NCBI GenBank assembly: GCA_034667465.1
Contig: JAXDJV010000027.1
Location: 186,001 to 250,000, forward strand
Length of the DNA: 64,000 nt
Direction: 5' to 3'
Source of the DNA: JAOBAU01 sp034667465
GTDB taxonomy: Bacteria; Acidobacteriota; Thermoanaerobaculia; Gp7-AA8
Positions 1-9,401 of this stretch are shown here, one piece after another (position 1 is the stretch's first letter; every line of letters begins with the position of its first letter). The position numbers and the translations under genes were made by a program. The notes under the pieces were generated by a model that saw only the letters and a list, made by a program, of their open reading frames with translations, was not told where the DNA came from and made no database searches.

Positions 1-2757
1 GAGAAACCGCTGCCGCCCGGCAACTACATCTGGGCCATCGAAGCGGTCTTCGAAGCATGCAGCTCGACCCGCTCATCGCGCGGCTCCTTCACGGTCGCGC
101 AGCGTCAGAACTGCTCGACGGAAGCGCCGCGGCTGCACTCGCCTGCCGACAAATCGGCCGGCGTCTCCAATGACGTCGACTTCGGCTGGGATCCGATCAG
201 CGGCGCCGTCGGTTACGCGGTGTGGGTGAAGCCGCGCAACGGCGCAGCTGCCGTTATCGGCACGACGAACGACACCGACCTCGATCGCAACCTTCCCGAC
301 GGCGCATTCGAATGGTGGGTGGTCGGGTTCATCTCCGGCTGCAACTCCGTCGAATCGTCGCACTTCACGTTCGACACGAAATCGTCCGACGCCTGTCTGC
401 ACAAGCGCCCAGTCGTGCTGACGCCGCTCGACGGTGAAACGCACATCCTCTCGCCGGTCAACTTCTCGTGGAGCGCCGTCGCGCAGGCGAAGAGCTACAA
501 AGTGTGGGTGGCGTTCGATCACGAAGGCGCCAGCGTCCTCGGCACCACCACGACCACCGCGCTCGTCGCCGACGTTCCCGCCGGCACGATCGCGTGGTTC
601 GTCGAAGCAACGTTCGACGGCTGCCCGTCGACCCGTTCTGCGATCAGCACTTTCGTTGCAACACGCACCGCACCGGCATGCGGCACGCCGGAGAAACCGC
701 TGACGACCGTCGTTGGCCGCACCGTTTCCGGCACGCAGTTCGGCGTCCGCTGGAGCGCGGTCGCGAACACGAAACTGTACGAAGTGCAGGAAGCGACGAA
801 GGCCGACTTCTCGAACGCCACCACCCGCACGTCGACCGGCGTCACGTGGCCGTTCACGCGCACCGTCACCGTTCCGACCGTCTTCTACTACCGCGTACGC
901 GGCGTCAGTAACTGCAACGACGAACGCGGACCGTACTCCGACGTCGTCAGCACAACAATCGTGCCGCCGAGCTCCGAGCCTTCCGTCGAAGTCGGCACGC
1001 AGAGCTCCGTCGTGCAGACCGTCTTCATCCCCGGCCCGGCCACGCCGACGCAGTTCACCGCGCGCGGCGACAAGCCGTGGATGACCGTCACTCCGTCGTC
1101 CGGAACGATCGGCCCCGACGGACTGACGTTCACGATCACGTCGGCCGCCGGCACGCTGCCGGTCGGCACGACGATCGGTACGATCATCCTCACCTACGGC
1201 AGTTCCGGAAAAATGGGAGCGAACGCCGGCGGCTTCAACTTCCCGATCTCGATCAGCCTCGTCACGCCGGTCGCGCCGACGCCGAAGAACACGCCGCCGC
1301 CCGACTCGCTGATCATCCCCGCCGTCGCGCACGCGCAGGGCGCGAACTCGGCGATGTTCGAGTCTGACGTTCGCGTCAGCAACACCGGCGCGCAGACGCA
1401 GAAGTATCAGCTCAACTTCACGCTGTCGGGAGTGAACGCAACGCAGTCGGGACAGTCAACCACGATCGAAGTCGAGCCTGGTGCAACGATGGCGCTCGAC
1501 GACATCCTGACGACCTTCTTCGGCTCATCGACCGACGCCAGCACCAGCGGCGTGCTCGAGATCCGTCCGCTCACCTCGTCGTCGAGCGCGTCGGCGTTCT
1601 CGCAGTCGACCGTCAGCGCGGTCTCGCCGTCGACCGTCGCTTCCAGCCGCACGTTCAACCAGACGCCGACCGGCACGTTCGGCCAGTTCATCCCGGCCAT
1701 CCCGTTCTCCAGCTTCATCGGCAACACCGGCAGCGGCGCCGCGAAATCGGTGCTGTCGCTGCAGCAGATCGCACAGTCGGCCGCGTATCGAACGAACTTC
1801 GGCGTCGTCGAAGCATCGGGCGAGCCGGCCGACCTGCTCGTCAGCGTCTTCAACAACGCCAACGAAAAGCTGAAAGAGATTCCGATCTCGCTGCAGGCGG
1901 GTGAGCATCGGCAGCTCAACGGCTTCCTCGCCACGAATGGTGTCAGCATCAATGACGGCCGCATCGAAGTGGAAGTGACGTCGCTGACGGGACGCGTCAC
2001 CGCGTACGCGTCGGTCGTCGACAACGCCACGAACGATCCGCTGCTCGTCTCGCCGGTGCGGAAAGGGGCGACGTCGTCGACGCGGTACGTCGTTCCGGGC
2101 GTCGCCGATCTGAACAACGGCCTCGCCAGCTGGCGCACCGATCTGCGTATCTTCAACGACTCGACTTTGCCCGCGACCGCATCGCTCAACTTCTACCCGC
2201 AGGGAAATCCGGGCGCGCCGGTGACGCAGTCGGTCACGCTCGCGCCGGGCGAAGTGCGCGCCATCGACAACTCGCTGCAGTCGCTCTACAACCTCACCAA
2301 CTCCGGCGGCGCGATCACGATCGTTTCGGCGTCGAGCACGAACCTCATCGTCACCGCGCGGACGTACAACCAGACCGCGAACGGCACGTTCGGCCAGTTC
2401 ATCCCGGCAGTCACGCCGGCGGAATCGGTCGGAGCCGTCGACGGCCGCTCGCTCCAGCTGCTGCAACTCGAGCACTCCGATCGCTTCCGGACGAACATCG
2501 GACTCTCCGAAACGACCGGTAACGCCGCGACTGTCGAAGTCTCGGTGATCCAGCCCGACTCGAAAGTGATTCCGGTGATCTCGATCCCGCTCGCCGCGAA
2601 CGAGTTCCGCCAGTTCTCACTCGGCGACTTCGGGCTCGGAACCGTCTACAACGCCCGCGTCACCGTCCGCGTCACCGAAGGCAGCGGCAAAGTCACCACC
2701 TACGGTTCGGTGATCGATCAGATCACGCAGGACCCCACCTACGTTCCGGCGCAGTAA
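1..2757 (+). CDS. Large secreted beta-sandwich repeat protein (5' partial)
   Basis: The frame is open from base 1, so the gene starts outside the window; 918 residues are visible. The first ~330 residues contain several FN3-like modules with recurring Y/AVWV strands and paired cysteines. A module near residues 335-425 with a KPWMTVTPSSG motif resembles BACON-type Ig-like domains. The last ~480 residues are two diverged copies of a ~220-residue unit; both carry GTFGQFIPA followed by a leucine-rich strand and an R-TN-G motif. No enzyme motif is visible. Proteins of this kind are usually secreted or surface adhesive; the role here is inferred. A perfect palindrome follows directly and may end transcription. 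Confidence 0.8.
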   Translation, partial: EKPLPPGNYIWAIEAVFEACSSTRSSRGSFTVAQRQNCSTEAPRLHSPADKSAGVSNDVDFGWDPISGAVGYAVWVKPRNGAAAVIGTTNDTDLDRNLPDGAFEWWVVGFISGCNSVESSHFTFDTKSSDACLHKRPVVLTPLDGETHILSPVNFSWSAVAQAKSYKVWVAFDHEGASVLGTTTTTALVADVPAGTIAWFVEATFDGCPSTRSAISTFVATRTAPACGTPEKPLTTVVGRTVSGTQFGVRWSAVANTKLYEVQEATKADFSNATTRTSTGVTWPFTRTVTVPTVFYYRVRGVSNCNDERGPYSDVVSTTIVPPSSEPSVEVGTQSSVVQTVFIPGPATPTQFTARGDKPWMTVTPSSGTIGPDGLTFTITSAAGTLPVGTTIGTIILTYGSSGKMGANAGGFNFPISISLVTPVAPTPKNTPPPDSLIIPAVAHAQGANSAMFESDVRVSNTGAQTQKYQLNFTLSGVNATQSGQSTTIEVEPGATMALDDILTTFFGSSTDASTSGVLEIRPLTSSSSASAFSQSTVSAVSPSTVASSRTFNQTPTGTFGQFIPAIPFSSFIGNTGSGAAKSVLSLQQIAQSAAYRTNFGVVEASGEPADLLVSVFNNANEKLKEIPISLQAGEHRQLNGFLATNGVSINDGRIEVEVTSLTGRVTAYASVVDNATNDPLLVSPVRKGATSSTRYVVPGVADLNNGLASWRTDLRIFNDSTLPATASLNFYPQGNPGAPVTQSVTLAPGEVRAIDNSLQSLYNLTNSGGAITIVSASSTNLIVTARTYNQTANGTFGQFIPAVTPAESVGAVDGRSLQLLQLEHSDRFRTNIGLSETTGNAATVEVSVIQPDSKVIPVISIPLAANEFRQFSLGDFGLGTVYNARVTVRVTEGSGKVTTYGSVIDQITQDPTYVPAQ

Positions 2758-2761
2758 CCGC

Positions 2762-2802
2762 TAAAGTCAACATCGGGGGTCCGACCCCCGATGTTGACTT
2801 TA
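2762..2802. repeat. 41-bp palindromic repeat (TTGACTTTA/GGGGTC type)
   Basis: Two perfect 20-bp arms (2762-2781 and 2783-2802) surround one base. The outer end reads TAAAGTCAA and the inner part carries GGGGGTC/GACCCCC. The same two words occur in the larger palindrome at 56259-56319. It sits four bases after a stop codon and can form a strong hairpin, so it may also act as a terminator, although no T-run follows. Confidence 0.75.
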
Positions 2803-2841
2803 CGAGGAAGCCTTCAAGTCGGCGGAGTGGCGTCATCTGCA

Positions 2842-2847
2842 TATAAT
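2842..2847 (+). promoter_or_regulatory. Possible -10 box for the dehydrogenase operon
   Basis: A perfect TATAAT lies 30 bases before the TTG start of the E3 gene, in the only intergenic stretch upstream of the operon. No good -35 is seen at 16-18 bases. A Shine-Dalgarno CGGAGG at 2865-2870 follows with six-base spacing to the start. Confidence 0.5.
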
Positions 2848-2876
2848 GCGCGCCGCGAAAACTTCGGAGGTTTCAC

Positions 2877-4265
2877 TTGGCTGAATCACAACAGTACGAC
2901 GTCGTCATCATCGGCAGCGGCCCGGGCGGTTACGTCGCCGGCATCCGCGCCGGGCAGCTCGGTTTGAAGGTTGCCGTCATCGAAAAGGACCCGTTCCTCG
3001 GCGGAACCTGCCTTCACCGCGGCTGCATCCCGACGAAGTCGCTGCTCGAAAACGCTGACGTCTGGGGAAAGATCCAGAAAGCAAAAGAGTTCGGCATCAC
3101 CATCGGTGACGCTCGCCTCGACTGGTCGGTCGTCCAGACGCGCAAACAGGGCGTCGTCGATCAGAACGCGAAAGGTATCGAGTTCCTCTTCAAGAAGAAC
3201 AAAGTCGAGCGCATCACCGGCTTCGGAAAAGTCATCGATCGCAACACCGTCGACATCGATGGCAAACAGATCAAGACGAAGAACATCATTCTCGCGCTGG
3301 GCTCCGTCCCGCGCGATCTGCCGCACATCAAAGCTGACGGCGTGCGCATCATCAACTCCGATCACATCCTGAAAATCGATCGCGTCCCCGCCACGATGCT
3401 CGTCATCGGCGCCGGCGCGGTCGGCTGCGAGTTCGCGTCAATCTTCCAGCGCTTCGGCACGAAAGCAACGATCGTCGAAGTGATGCCGCAGCTTCTTCCG
3501 ATCGAAGACGCGGAGATCTCGAAAGAGTTCACGCGCATCTTCAAAAAGAAGGGCATCGACGTCATGACCGACTCGAAGGTCGAGTCGGCGACGCCGCACG
3601 AGAACGGCGTGAAGGTCGTCGTCTCATCGAAAGGAAAGCAGCAGGAGCTCGACGTCGAAGTCGTCCTCTCCGCGACGGGACGCCGAGGCGTCACGGAAAA
3701 CTGCGGACTGGAAAACACGAAGGTGCAGATCGACCGCGGCTTCGTGCAGGTCGATGAGTTCATGCGCACCGCCGAGCCGAACGTCTACGCGATCGGCGAC
3801 ATCGTCCCGACGCCCGCCCTCGCCCACTGCGCCTCGGCCGAAGGCATTCTCGCCGTCGAGCACATCGCCGGTCTCGAAGTGCGCGGCATCAACTACGACC
3901 ACGTGCCGAACGCGACGTACACCGATCCCGAAGTCGCTTCCGTCGGCCTCACCGAGGCAAAGGCGAAAGAGCGCGGCTACGAAGTGAAGATCGGCAAGTT
4001 CGCGTTCACCGCCAACTCGAAGGCGAAGATCATCGGCGAAGCGGGCGGCATGGTGAAGTACGTTTCGGACGCGAAGTACGACGAGCTCCTCGGCGTACAC
4101 ATCGTCGGACCGAAAGCGACGGAGCTGATCGCGGAAGCGTGCGCGGCGCTCGAGCTCGAAGCGACGAGCGAGTCGATCGCGAAGACGATTCATGCGCACC
4201 CGACGCTCTCCGAGGCGATGATGGAAGCGGCCGAGGACGTCGCCGGCCACTCGATCCATCAATGA
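2877..4265 (+). CDS. lpdA: Dihydrolipoyl dehydrogenase (E3)
   Basis: Reoxidises the dihydrolipoyl group of E2 with FAD and NAD+. The 462-residue product has the FAD-binding GSGPGG loop at 13-18, the redox disulfide in GGTCLHRGC (C45/C50), a second Rossmann NAD motif GAGAVG near 180, the FAD-contacting GD in AIGDI near 306, and the C-terminal catalytic dyad H441/E446 in HPTLSE. Length is normal for the family. The start is TTG at 2877, supported by CGGAGG six bases upstream. It is the first gene of the operon and its stop overlaps the E1 alpha start (ATGA), so translation is coupled. E3 can serve several 2-oxoacid complexes; position ties it to this one. Confidence 0.95.
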   Translation: MAESQQYDVVIIGSGPGGYVAGIRAGQLGLKVAVIEKDPFLGGTCLHRGCIPTKSLLENADVWGKIQKAKEFGITIGDARLDWSVVQTRKQGVVDQNAKGIEFLFKKNKVERITGFGKVIDRNTVDIDGKQIKTKNIILALGSVPRDLPHIKADGVRIINSDHILKIDRVPATMLVIGAGAVGCEFASIFQRFGTKATIVEVMPQLLPIEDAEISKEFTRIFKKKGIDVMTDSKVESATPHENGVKVVVSSKGKQQELDVEVVLSATGRRGVTENCGLENTKVQIDRGFVQVDEFMRTAEPNVYAIGDIVPTPALAHCASAEGILAVEHIAGLEVRGINYDHVPNATYTDPEVASVGLTEAKAKERGYEVKIGKFAFTANSKAKIIGEAGGMVKYVSDAKYDELLGVHIVGPKATELIAEACAALELEATSESIAKTIHAHPTLSEAMMEAAEDVAGHSIHQ

Positions 4266-5290
4266 GCGAAGTCATTCTCACCAGCAGCGACACGCACGGA
4301 CTCTCGAAAGAGCAGCTCCTCGAAATCGATTACTTCCTGCGCCTCACGCGTACGCTCGAAGAGCGTCTGGTGGCGCTCTTTCGCCAGGCGAAAGTGATCG
4401 GCGGGCTCTATCGCTCGCTCGGTCAGGAAGGGGAATCTGTCGCCTGCGCGTACGCGCTCGACTACAAACAGGGCGACGTCGTGCAGCCGCTCATCCGCAA
4501 CATGGGCTCGATTCTCGTCGCCGGCGCGAAGCCGGGCGACATCATCAAGCAGTACATGGCGAAAGCCGATTCGCCGACGCGCGGCCGCGAGCTGAACATT
4601 CACTTCGGCAACCCGGCGAAGGACGGCTTCATCGGCCAGATCTCGATGCTCGGCGACATGATCCCGGTCATGGCCGGCATCACGCTCGCGGGTCGGATGC
4701 AGAAGCGCAACCTGGTCGGCCTCGCCTTCATCGGCGATGGCGGATCGTCGACCGGCGCGTTCTGGGAAGGGATGAACTTCGCGTCGGTGCAGCGGTTGCC
4801 GCTCGTCGTCGTCGTCGAAGACAACGGCTACGCCTACTCGACGCCGACGTACAAACAGACCGCCGCGAAAACGCTCGCCGACAAGTCGTACGCCTTCGGC
4901 TGCGTCGGAGAAACGGTCGACGGCAACGACGTTCTCGCGACGTACGGCGCCGCGAAACGCGCCATCGAACGCGCGCGCTCGGGCGGCGGCGTCACGCTCC
5001 TCGAAGTGAAAACGTTCCGGATGAAGGGACACGCCGAGCACGACAACCAGGCGTACGTTCCGCCGGAAGTGATCGAGGAGTGGAAAGCACGCGATCCGCT
5101 TCAGCGCTACGAGCGCGTGCTGCAGGAAATCGGCGTCGCCTCCGCGAAAGACTTTGAAGAAATCCAGGCCCGCGTAAAGCGCGAGGTCGACACCGCCACC
5201 GACGAAGCCGACCGCTCACCGATGCCGAATCCCGAGGATGCGGCAAAGGGTTTGTTTGCGGGCGACGGCTATTGGGACACACAGGCATGA
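4262..5290 (+). CDS. 2-oxoacid dehydrogenase E1 alpha subunit
   Basis: Thiamine-diphosphate decarboxylase subunit of a pyruvate or branched-chain 2-oxoacid dehydrogenase complex. The product is 342 residues. The ThDP motif starts with GDG at ~158-160 and ends with EDN at ~186-188, in place of the usual NN. The phosphorylation-loop region has RMKGHAEHD near 259-267. The start is the ATG that overlaps the lpdA stop; an in-frame upstream extension inside lpdA is not needed. The last residues and TGA lie at the first unit of a heptamer repeat element. The lpd-E1a-E1b-E2 order with a two-subunit E1 fits pyruvate or 2-oxoisovalerate; sequence inspection cannot settle the substrate. Confidence 0.9.
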   Translation: MSEVILTSSDTHGLSKEQLLEIDYFLRLTRTLEERLVALFRQAKVIGGLYRSLGQEGESVACAYALDYKQGDVVQPLIRNMGSILVAGAKPGDIIKQYMAKADSPTRGRELNIHFGNPAKDGFIGQISMLGDMIPVMAGITLAGRMQKRNLVGLAFIGDGGSSTGAFWEGMNFASVQRLPLVVVVEDNGYAYSTPTYKQTAAKTLADKSYAFGCVGETVDGNDVLATYGAAKRAIERARSGGGVTLLEVKTFRMKGHAEHDNQAYVPPEVIEEWKARDPLQRYERVLQEIGVASAKDFEEIQARVKREVDTATDEADRSPMPNPEDAAKGLFAGDGYWDTQA

Positions 5291-5358
5291 GGCATGAGCT
5301 ACGAGGCATGAGTACCGCGATGCGGAGCACTCATCCCTCATGCCTCATCCCCCATGCC
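5284..5358. repeat. Heptamer hairpin repeat, copy 1
   Basis: Three GGCATGA-type units (one diverged) on the left face TCATCCC/TCATGCC units on the right, around a short spacer, giving a long imperfect hairpin. It fills the gap between E1 alpha and E1 beta. It supplies the stop of E1 alpha and contains a decoy ATG at 5354, upstream of the true E1 beta start. Copies 2 and 3 lie at 6345-6408 and 42770-42837. Confidence 0.75.
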
Positions 5359-5368
5359 GAGGAATCTA

Positions 5369-6343
5369 ATGGCTGAAACGCTTTACATAGACGCAATCAC
5401 CCAGGCCATGTCGGAAGAGATGGCGCGTGACGAGCGTGTCTTTCTCATCGGCGAAGACGTCGGCGGTTACGGCGGCGCATTCCGCACAAGCGCCGGGCTG
5501 CTCGAAAAGTTCGGCGCGGAACGCGTCATCGACACGCCGATCTCCGAGATCGCGATCACCGGCGCGGCATCGGGCGCGGCGCTGATGGGCATGCGTCCGA
5601 TCGCCGAGATGCAGTTCATCGACTTCATCACCTGCGCGTACGACATGCTCGTCAACTTCGCGGCGGTGAATCGATATCTGTTCGGCCGCGCCTGTCCGAT
5701 CGTCGTGCGCGGTCCGGCCGGCGGCGGCACGCATGGCGGTCCGTATCACTCGCTCAATCCGGAAGCGATGTTCATGAATCGCCCCGGACTGAAGATCGTC
5801 GCGCCGGGCACCGCGTACGACGCGAAAGGTCTGCTGAAAGCGGCCATTCGCGATGACGATCCGGTGCTTTTCATCGAGCACAAGTACCTCTATCGCCGCA
5901 TCAAAGAGAATCTGCCGGAAGAGGATTACATCGTCCCGATCGGCAAGGCCAACGTCCGGCGCAAAGGGAAGGATCTGACGATCATCACGTGGGGCTCGAT
6001 GATCTGGGTCGCCGACGAAGCGGCCGACGATCTCGCGAAGGACGGCGTGTCGGTGGAAGTCATCGACCTTCGCTCGATCATTCCGTTCGATGAAGAGGCG
6101 ATCCTCGAGTCGGTCGCGAAAACGAATCGTGTGATCATTCTTCACGAAGCGCCGCTCACCGGCGGCGCCGGCGCGGAGTTCGCCGCGCGCATCGCCGAAA
6201 AAGCTTTCGACTATCTCGACGCGCCGATCAAGCGCGTCGCCGCACTCGACGTCCCGACGCCCTATTCGCCGCCGCTCGAAGCGTATGCGCTTCCGAACAA
6301 AGCGAAAGTGCTGGCGGCGGCGCGGGAACTGCTTGAATACTGA
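5369..6343 (+). CDS. 2-oxoacid dehydrogenase E1 beta subunit
   Basis: Partner of E1 alpha that completes the ThDP site. The 324-residue product matches the transketolase-like beta subunit: GEDVGGYGG near 24-32, DTPISEIAITG near 54-64, and HGGPYHS and the C-terminal domain beginning with ITWGSM. I chose ATG 5369 because GAGGAA stands just upstream at the right spacing; the ATG at 5354 lies within a repeat. Another heptamer repeat separates it from the E2 gene, so subunit stoichiometry could be affected by hairpins on both sides. Confidence 0.92.
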   Translation: MAETLYIDAITQAMSEEMARDERVFLIGEDVGGYGGAFRTSAGLLEKFGAERVIDTPISEIAITGAASGAALMGMRPIAEMQFIDFITCAYDMLVNFAAVNRYLFGRACPIVVRGPAGGGTHGGPYHSLNPEAMFMNRPGLKIVAPGTAYDAKGLLKAAIRDDDPVLFIEHKYLYRRIKENLPEEDYIVPIGKANVRRKGKDLTIITWGSMIWVADEAADDLAKDGVSVEVIDLRSIIPFDEEAILESVAKTNRVIILHEAPLTGGAGAEFAARIAEKAFDYLDAPIKRVAALDVPTPYSPPLEAYALPNKAKVLAAARELLEY

Positions 6344-6344
6344 T

Positions 6345-6408
6345 CGAGGCACGGGGCATGAGGTATGAGTGAAAACCCTCATGCCTCATTACTCATGCCT
6401 CATCCCTG
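6345..6408. repeat. Heptamer hairpin repeat, copy 2
   Basis: GGGGCATGAGGTATGAGT on the left is matched by CTCATGCCTCATTACTCATGCC units on the right. The left half is identical over 18 bases to copy 3 at 42770-42837. It lies between E1 beta and E2 and leaves the E2 Shine-Dalgarno free. Confidence 0.75.
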
Positions 6409-6420
6409 AAGGAGTTGCAA

Positions 6421-7743
6421 ATGGCCATTGATGTCGTCATGCCCCAGATGGGCGAATCGATCGCGGAAGGAACCGTGTCGCGCTGGATCAAGAAGGTCGG
6501 CGATACGGTCGAGCGCGACGAGCCGCTTCTCGAAATCTCCACCGACAAAGTCGACGCCGAGATCCCCTCACCTGCCGCCGGAACGCTCACCGAGATCCTC
6601 GTGCAGGAAGGTCAGACCGTTCCGGTGAACTCGGTCGTCGCACGCATTTCCGCGGAAGGCGAAGCCACTGTGGCTCCGGCTGCTCCGAGTGAAGCTGCTC
6701 CGGCTCCGAGTGTGGCTCCGGCCGCTCCGGCCGCAGCGGCGGGCGAAGCGCCCGCCCCCACACAAAAAGAACCGGTCGCTCCGCCGCCTGCCGCTGAAGA
6801 AGAGAACGTCGCGTCGCTCGATGAGCGCCGCCGCACGAAGTCGTCGCCGCTCGTTCGCAAAATCGCGAAAGAGAACGACGTCGACATCTCGCAGATCCAG
6901 GGCTCGGGCGTCTCCGGCCGCGTTACCAAGAACGACATCCTCGGCTTCATGAGCAGCGGTGCACCGGCGCCCGCGCCTGCGCAGCCATCAGCACCGACAG
7001 CTGCGCCTGCCGCGTCGGCAAGCGCACCGCGTCCATCCGCCGCGCTCACCGATCGCATCGAGCCGCTCTCGGTCATGCGCAAAAAGATCGCGCACCACAT
7101 GGTGATGTCGAAACAGACATCGGCGCACGTCACCACCGTGTTCGAAGTCGACTTCACTGCGATCGAGAAGCTCCGCAAGCAGAACAAAGAGAGCTATGCC
7201 GAGCGCGGCGCGAAACTCACCTACCTGCCGTTCATCGTGCAGGCGGTCATCGCCGGCCTGCGCGAGTTCCCGATCATCAACGCGTCGATGGACGAGAACT
7301 CCGTCACCTATCACGCCGATCTCAACATCGGCATCGCCGTCGCGCTCGAATGGGGTCTCATCGTCCCGGTCGTGAAGCACGCCGACGAGAAGAACGTCCT
7401 CGGGCTTTCGAAGTCGATCGCCGACCTCGGCGAGCGCGCGCGGACGAAGAAACTCTCGCCCGATGAAGTGCAGGGCGGTACGTTCACGATCACGAATCCC
7501 GGCATCTACGGCGGTCTGTTTGGCACGCCGATCATCAACCAGCCGCAGGTCGCCATCCTCGGCGTCGGCGGCGTGAAGAAGCGTGCGGTCGTCATCGAAA
7601 CGAAAGACGGCGACTCGATCGCCATCCGCTCGATGTGCATCCTCTCGCTGACGTTCGATCACCGCCTGATCGACGGCGCCGTCGCCGACCAGTTCATGGC
7701 GCGCATCCGTCAGATCATCGAGTCCGGTCAGTTCACGATGTAG
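6421..7743 (+). CDS. 2-oxoacid dehydrogenase E2, dihydrolipoyl acyltransferase
   Basis: Core of the complex, moving the acyl group from E1 to CoA. The product is 440 residues. A single lipoyl domain (1-80) carries the lipoylated K43 in STDKV. An Ala/Pro-rich linker follows, then the E1/E3-binding domain near 140-175 (SSPLVRKIAKEN), a second Ala/Pro linker, and the catalytic domain with the active-site DHRLIDG (H414). The start ATG at 6421 follows AAGGAG at 6409-6414; a TTG two codons earlier overlaps that site and was rejected. Its cofactor would be made by the lipB/lipA pair at 12448-14435. Confidence 0.95.
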   Translation: MAIDVVMPQMGESIAEGTVSRWIKKVGDTVERDEPLLEISTDKVDAEIPSPAAGTLTEILVQEGQTVPVNSVVARISAEGEATVAPAAPSEAAPAPSVAPAAPAAAAGEAPAPTQKEPVAPPPAAEEENVASLDERRRTKSSPLVRKIAKENDVDISQIQGSGVSGRVTKNDILGFMSSGAPAPAPAQPSAPTAAPAASASAPRPSAALTDRIEPLSVMRKKIAHHMVMSKQTSAHVTTVFEVDFTAIEKLRKQNKESYAERGAKLTYLPFIVQAVIAGLREFPIINASMDENSVTYHADLNIGIAVALEWGLIVPVVKHADEKNVLGLSKSIADLGERARTKKLSPDEVQGGTFTITNPGIYGGLFGTPIINQPQVAILGVGGVKKRAVVIETKDGDSIAIRSMCILSLTFDHRLIDGAVADQFMARIRQIIESGQFTM

Positions 7744-7756
7744 CGTGATTGAGTGT

Positions 7757-7782
7757 GGAGGCGGCCGCTCCCGGCCGCCTCC
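7757..7782. terminator. Hairpin between convergent genes
   Basis: An 11-bp perfect GC-rich stem (7757-7767 with 7772-7782) and a four-base loop lie 14 bases after the E2 stop and 11 bases before the end of the opposing peroxidase gene. There is no strong T-run. Probably a shared bidirectional terminator. Confidence 0.65.
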
Positions 7783-7792
7783 GTTGTCACTC

Positions 7793-9346
7793 TCACGCCG
7801 TCTGCGCGACTTCGATCAGATCTTTGATCCCGAACCTCCCGCCCTGGCCGAACAGCGGCTTCCAGTTCGGCTCCTGCGCGAGATACGAGTGGTTGTCGCC
7901 AAGCAGCAGCCCGACGAAAACCTCCGCGACGATGCGTCCGCCGACGTCGCCAAGATGGATCGGCGCCGTGTCCGACGTCGCCTGCTGCTGCGCCTCGGCC
8001 AGCACGTAGTACCAGAGCGGCGCGTTGTCGGCGAAGTTCGCTGAGAACGTCGTCAGCTTCTTGTTCGTCGCCTTGTCTTCCTGCGTCGCTTTCCCGACGA
8101 CGAGCTTGTCATCCGGAATCGGCGTCAGTCCCATGTGCCGCGCGATCGTCTGTCCCGACGGAAGATTCATTCGTAGTCCGCGCAGCAGATTGCGCTCCGC
8201 GAGCGACGGGATCTTGTCGGCGATGACCGCCGGCAGATTGCCGAGCGGATTCACGATCGACGTATCGATTTTGTACGCCGGCTGCACACGTGACGGGCCG
8301 GTGGTCGGCGCGTCCTTCCTGAAGCGGAAGAAGAGCGTCCAGTCGATCGCCCAGTTGCCGGGAAACTCGCCGAAGCCGGTCAGGTCGCTGCCGAAGACGG
8401 CCGGGTTGCCGAGGATCGGGAAGAGCGGAAGAGGAGCAGAAAGGCGATAGCACGGCCGGATCATCGAATGGCCGAAGCGATACGCCGCGGCGGCGAACTC
8501 GATCGGCATGAACGGCGCGTAGCGCCAGTGGAAGAAGCGCAGCTTCGGCGTGTCCTCGTAGATCGACTTGCCGCTGTGCAGATGCGGCAGGATCGAGTCG
8601 ATGACCGGCTGTCCGACGATGGTCGGCAGAAAATCGTGCAGCACGGCCCACTGATAGTGCCAGCGGACGAGACGCTGCACGTCGGCGAAGCGCGGTGCGA
8701 CGCCGCCGGCGTCTGCAGTCACCCGGTCGACAACCGCGTTGTGAAAGCGCAGGAAGATCCCCTGCAACTGCGAGACGATCACGTTCTCGTCGTTGCGCGG
8801 ATCGCCGATCAGCGCACGTTTGCGCGCGCCGGCTCCATCCGGATTGTTGCGTGGCAGATCGCGCGTGCGTGTGTCGGACGTGCCGGTGAGCGGACGTCCC
8901 TGCAGCATGCGCAGACCGCCGTCGCGATAGAGATACGGCTGATCGTCAGGGCCGCGACCGTAAACGCAGTCGAGGTCGAAACGCGGTGTGCGGAAGTCGG
9001 TGAGCCCGTCGGGATCGTTTGTCTTTTCGAGACTGCTGGCTGGATCGAACGTCAGGTCGTGATCGATGAACTGCCCGAAATAGGTATAGCCCGCTGTGAT
9101 CCCCGAATTCTCTTCGGCGTCGGGATCGGGATTGCAAGCTTCCTTCTCCGCGACCATCGCGACGGCCAGAGCTTTCAACTCCGCGTCGGTGTGATTTGCG
9201 GCCGGCAGCGTGCGGAACATCCGGCCGAAGCGTCCTTCGTACTGTTCCGAGCCGCGGGGGACGTCCAGGCCGCGGGTGCCGACCCCGTGCGCGCGAATGA
9301 CGTTGCTGAGATCGAACTGACTGCTCCTTGCGAGTCCAGGTTTCAT
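7793..9346 (-). CDS. Animal-type heme peroxidase family protein
   Basis: A 517-residue member of the peroxinectin/animal peroxidase superfamily. Visible are the distal histidine in GQFIDHDLTFD (H96), the catalytic arginine in GDPRNDE (R184), and the proximal heme-ligand histidine in RFGHSM (H293). No signal peptide is seen, so it may be cytoplasmic. Bacterial members are thought to oxidise halides or aromatic substrates with peroxide; the substrate here is unknown. The start is ATG at 9346 with AAGGAG upstream. It is a single gene ending at a hairpin shared with the dehydrogenase operon. Confidence 0.85.
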   Translation of the reverse strand: MKPGLARSSQFDLSNVIRAHGVGTRGLDVPRGSEQYEGRFGRMFRTLPAANHTDAELKALAVAMVAEKEACNPDPDAEENSGITAGYTYFGQFIDHDLTFDPASSLEKTNDPDGLTDFRTPRFDLDCVYGRGPDDQPYLYRDGGLRMLQGRPLTGTSDTRTRDLPRNNPDGAGARKRALIGDPRNDENVIVSQLQGIFLRFHNAVVDRVTADAGGVAPRFADVQRLVRWHYQWAVLHDFLPTIVGQPVIDSILPHLHSGKSIYEDTPKLRFFHWRYAPFMPIEFAAAAYRFGHSMIRPCYRLSAPLPLFPILGNPAVFGSDLTGFGEFPGNWAIDWTLFFRFRKDAPTTGPSRVQPAYKIDTSIVNPLGNLPAVIADKIPSLAERNLLRGLRMNLPSGQTIARHMGLTPIPDDKLVVGKATQEDKATNKKLTTFSANFADNAPLWYYVLAEAQQQATSDTAPIHLGDVGGRIVAEVFVGLLLGDNHSYLAQEPNWKPLFGQGGRFGIKDLIEVAQTA

Positions 9347-9401
9347 AGAGCTTCTCCTTATAAGTAAGGAGAGCCCGCAACGTAATTTTTCCTGCTCGCT
9401 A

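Noticed and set aside
73..1332. Long minus-strand open frame (419 codons) opposite the beta-sandwich gene
   Set aside because: Arg/Asp/Gly-rich product with no motif; typical antisense shadow in GC-rich DNA.
5284..5358. CRISPR-like array suspected from the heptamer repeats
   Set aside because: Units are 7 bp, face each other as a hairpin and lack spacers; no cas genes are present.
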